Assembly: GCA_947476295.1 (NCBI GenBank)
Contig: CANJQC010000001.1
Coordinates: 92,555-147,524, forward strand
Reading direction: 5' to 3'
From: Planctomycetaceae bacterium
GTDB lineage: Bacteria; Planctomycetota; Planctomycetia; Planctomycetales; Planctomycetaceae
Length of the DNA stretch: 54,970 nucleotides
Both the position numbers and the translations under genes were made by a program. Below are positions 54,386 through 54,970 of the stretch, one piece after another. Below the pieces are notes generated by a model. The model saw only the letters and a program-made list of their open reading frames with translations, was not told the DNA's origin and did no database searches. Within the stretch, counting starts at the first letter, position 1, and each line of letters begins with the position of its first letter.

Positions 54386-54935
54386 GTACAGGTACAGCCC
54401 GGCAAGTCTTTCTGTCTCAACCTTGAAGCTGATGGGCGACATTAACGCAAAAAGCCTGTAAATTCCGTGTTTTCACCCTCGAAAGTGTCATGAGCAAATT
54501 TTAGTGAAACCGGCATTTTACGAATTCCAGAATGCGCCGCCTCTGACGTCCAAAACTATTTTAAGCTGATTTTTACAAGGTGAACCGGGATTTCGTCTTT
54601 GGCGTGTGCCAAATCTGAAGTTCATAATGTCCGACACATCTTAGAATCTCCAGCGTTGCCGAATAGCAACAGAGTATGGCGCCGGGTTTACAGAATGTAT
54701 ACGTCGCTGAACATTCATGGAAGTTTCGTAAATCATTTTGCAGCAGCACCTTACGATTCATTGATGGCAATTTTTGGGGGAATCGTATTTGCGCGCAAAT
54801 GCGATTGGCACACCCTCTGCTTTACACCTACTCATCAGCCGAGCATAACAATGAAGCCGGTGAAAAATGGCCGGTGGGGCTCATCGAAACTGAGTGCTTG
54901 CCACAAAGACACATCAAGAAACGGGAGACATCGCA
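54386..54935. other. Long leader region before the pilin-like gene
   Basis: 550 bases. The AT-rich left part (54386-54780) has no frame I trust. On the right are the perfect palindrome ATTTGCGCGCAAAT (54787-54800) and, 4 bases further, the sigma-54 promoter. Confidence 0.55.
54805..54823 (+). promoter_or_regulatory. Sigma-54 (RpoN) promoter
   Basis: TTGGCAC-ACCCTC-TGCTTT: GG at 54807-54808 and GC at 54819-54820 with exactly 10 bases between, as in the -24/-12 consensus TGGCAC-N5-TTGC. It lies about 113 bases before the pilin-like ATG. A perfect 14 bp palindrome ends 4 bases upstream. Confidence 0.75.
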
Positions 54936-54970
54936 ATGAACATTTTGAAGGCACTGAAGAACGACGAAAA
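54936..54970 (+). CDS. Start of a probable Flp-type pilin (3' end outside window)
   Basis: Only 12 codons are visible: MNILKALKNDE, preceded by GGGAG 8 bases upstream. The short basic leader ending in Asp-Glu before a presumed Gly is the usual N-terminus of Flp/Tad prepilins in planctomycetes. The identification rests on this and on the sigma-54 promoter. Confidence 0.5.
   Translation, partial: MNILKALKNDE

Noticed and set aside
1-54970. CRISPR arrays, tRNA or rRNA genes, riboswitches, prophage
   Set aside because: Looked for regular spaced repeats, cloverleaf patterns, known riboswitch cores and phage gene blocks; none could be supported by eye.

Overview
This 55 kb window reads as chromosomal DNA of a planctomycete. 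The main reasons are a DUF1549/DUF1553 planctomycete-cytochrome gene coupled to a DUF1501 gene, a second DUF1501 gene, a PVC-type CxxCH haem-binding protein, a very large Ser/Thr kinase with TPR repeats, and many one-off secreted proteins and lipoproteins. The species cannot be named from sequence alone. No rRNA, tRNA or CRISPR array was seen, and no complete prophage or intact IS.

Layout. 1-5 kb: end of an unidentified gene, a D-amino-acid dehydrogenase, malate dehydrogenase, a lipoprotein with a clear terminator, and N-carbamoylputrescine amidase. 5-9.3 kb: a branched-chain amino acid ABC importer (livK-H-M-G) without livF. 9.3-17 kb, minus strand: an S41 C-terminal processing protease, an exported protein of unknown function, and a 1.1 kb-residue class haem-binding PVC protein. 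17-19.5 kb: a scar region with a broken hicBA module, an aminotransferase, and two 5'-truncated gene ends abutting head to head. 19.5-22.2 kb: a GMC oxidoreductase and a lipoprotein. 22.6-27.1 kb: a tightly overlapping plus-strand run trpG/pabA, murD, LRR lipoprotein, moxR, cbiX. 27.2-40 kb: catabolic and exported enzymes (PL10 pectate lyase fusion, cyclase-family hydrolase, DUF1501, DUF1553, ceramidase-like, CehA-like). 40-46 kb: a small membrane protein and the giant kinase. 46-48.7 kb: a DoeB-like deacylase and a membrane protein. 48.7-54.4 kb: a kinase fragment, xseA, glgC, the second DUF1501 gene and a Uma2-like protein. The window ends at the first codons of a probable Flp-type pilin behind a sigma-54 promoter.

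The least ordinary content lies between the genes. There are three different palindromic REP/REPIN-like elements (about 13.0-13.2, 37.3-37.5 and 41.4 kb). There is also a family of five copies of one ~24 bp terminal inverted repeat. Two pairs of these bracket short elements: a 175 bp MITE with flanking direct repeats, and a ~490 bp element holding a possible transposase remnant. The 175 bp MITE sits inside a second, diverged copy of the 3' end of xseA, so the order of events (duplication, then insertion) can be read directly. All identity counts were made by eye.
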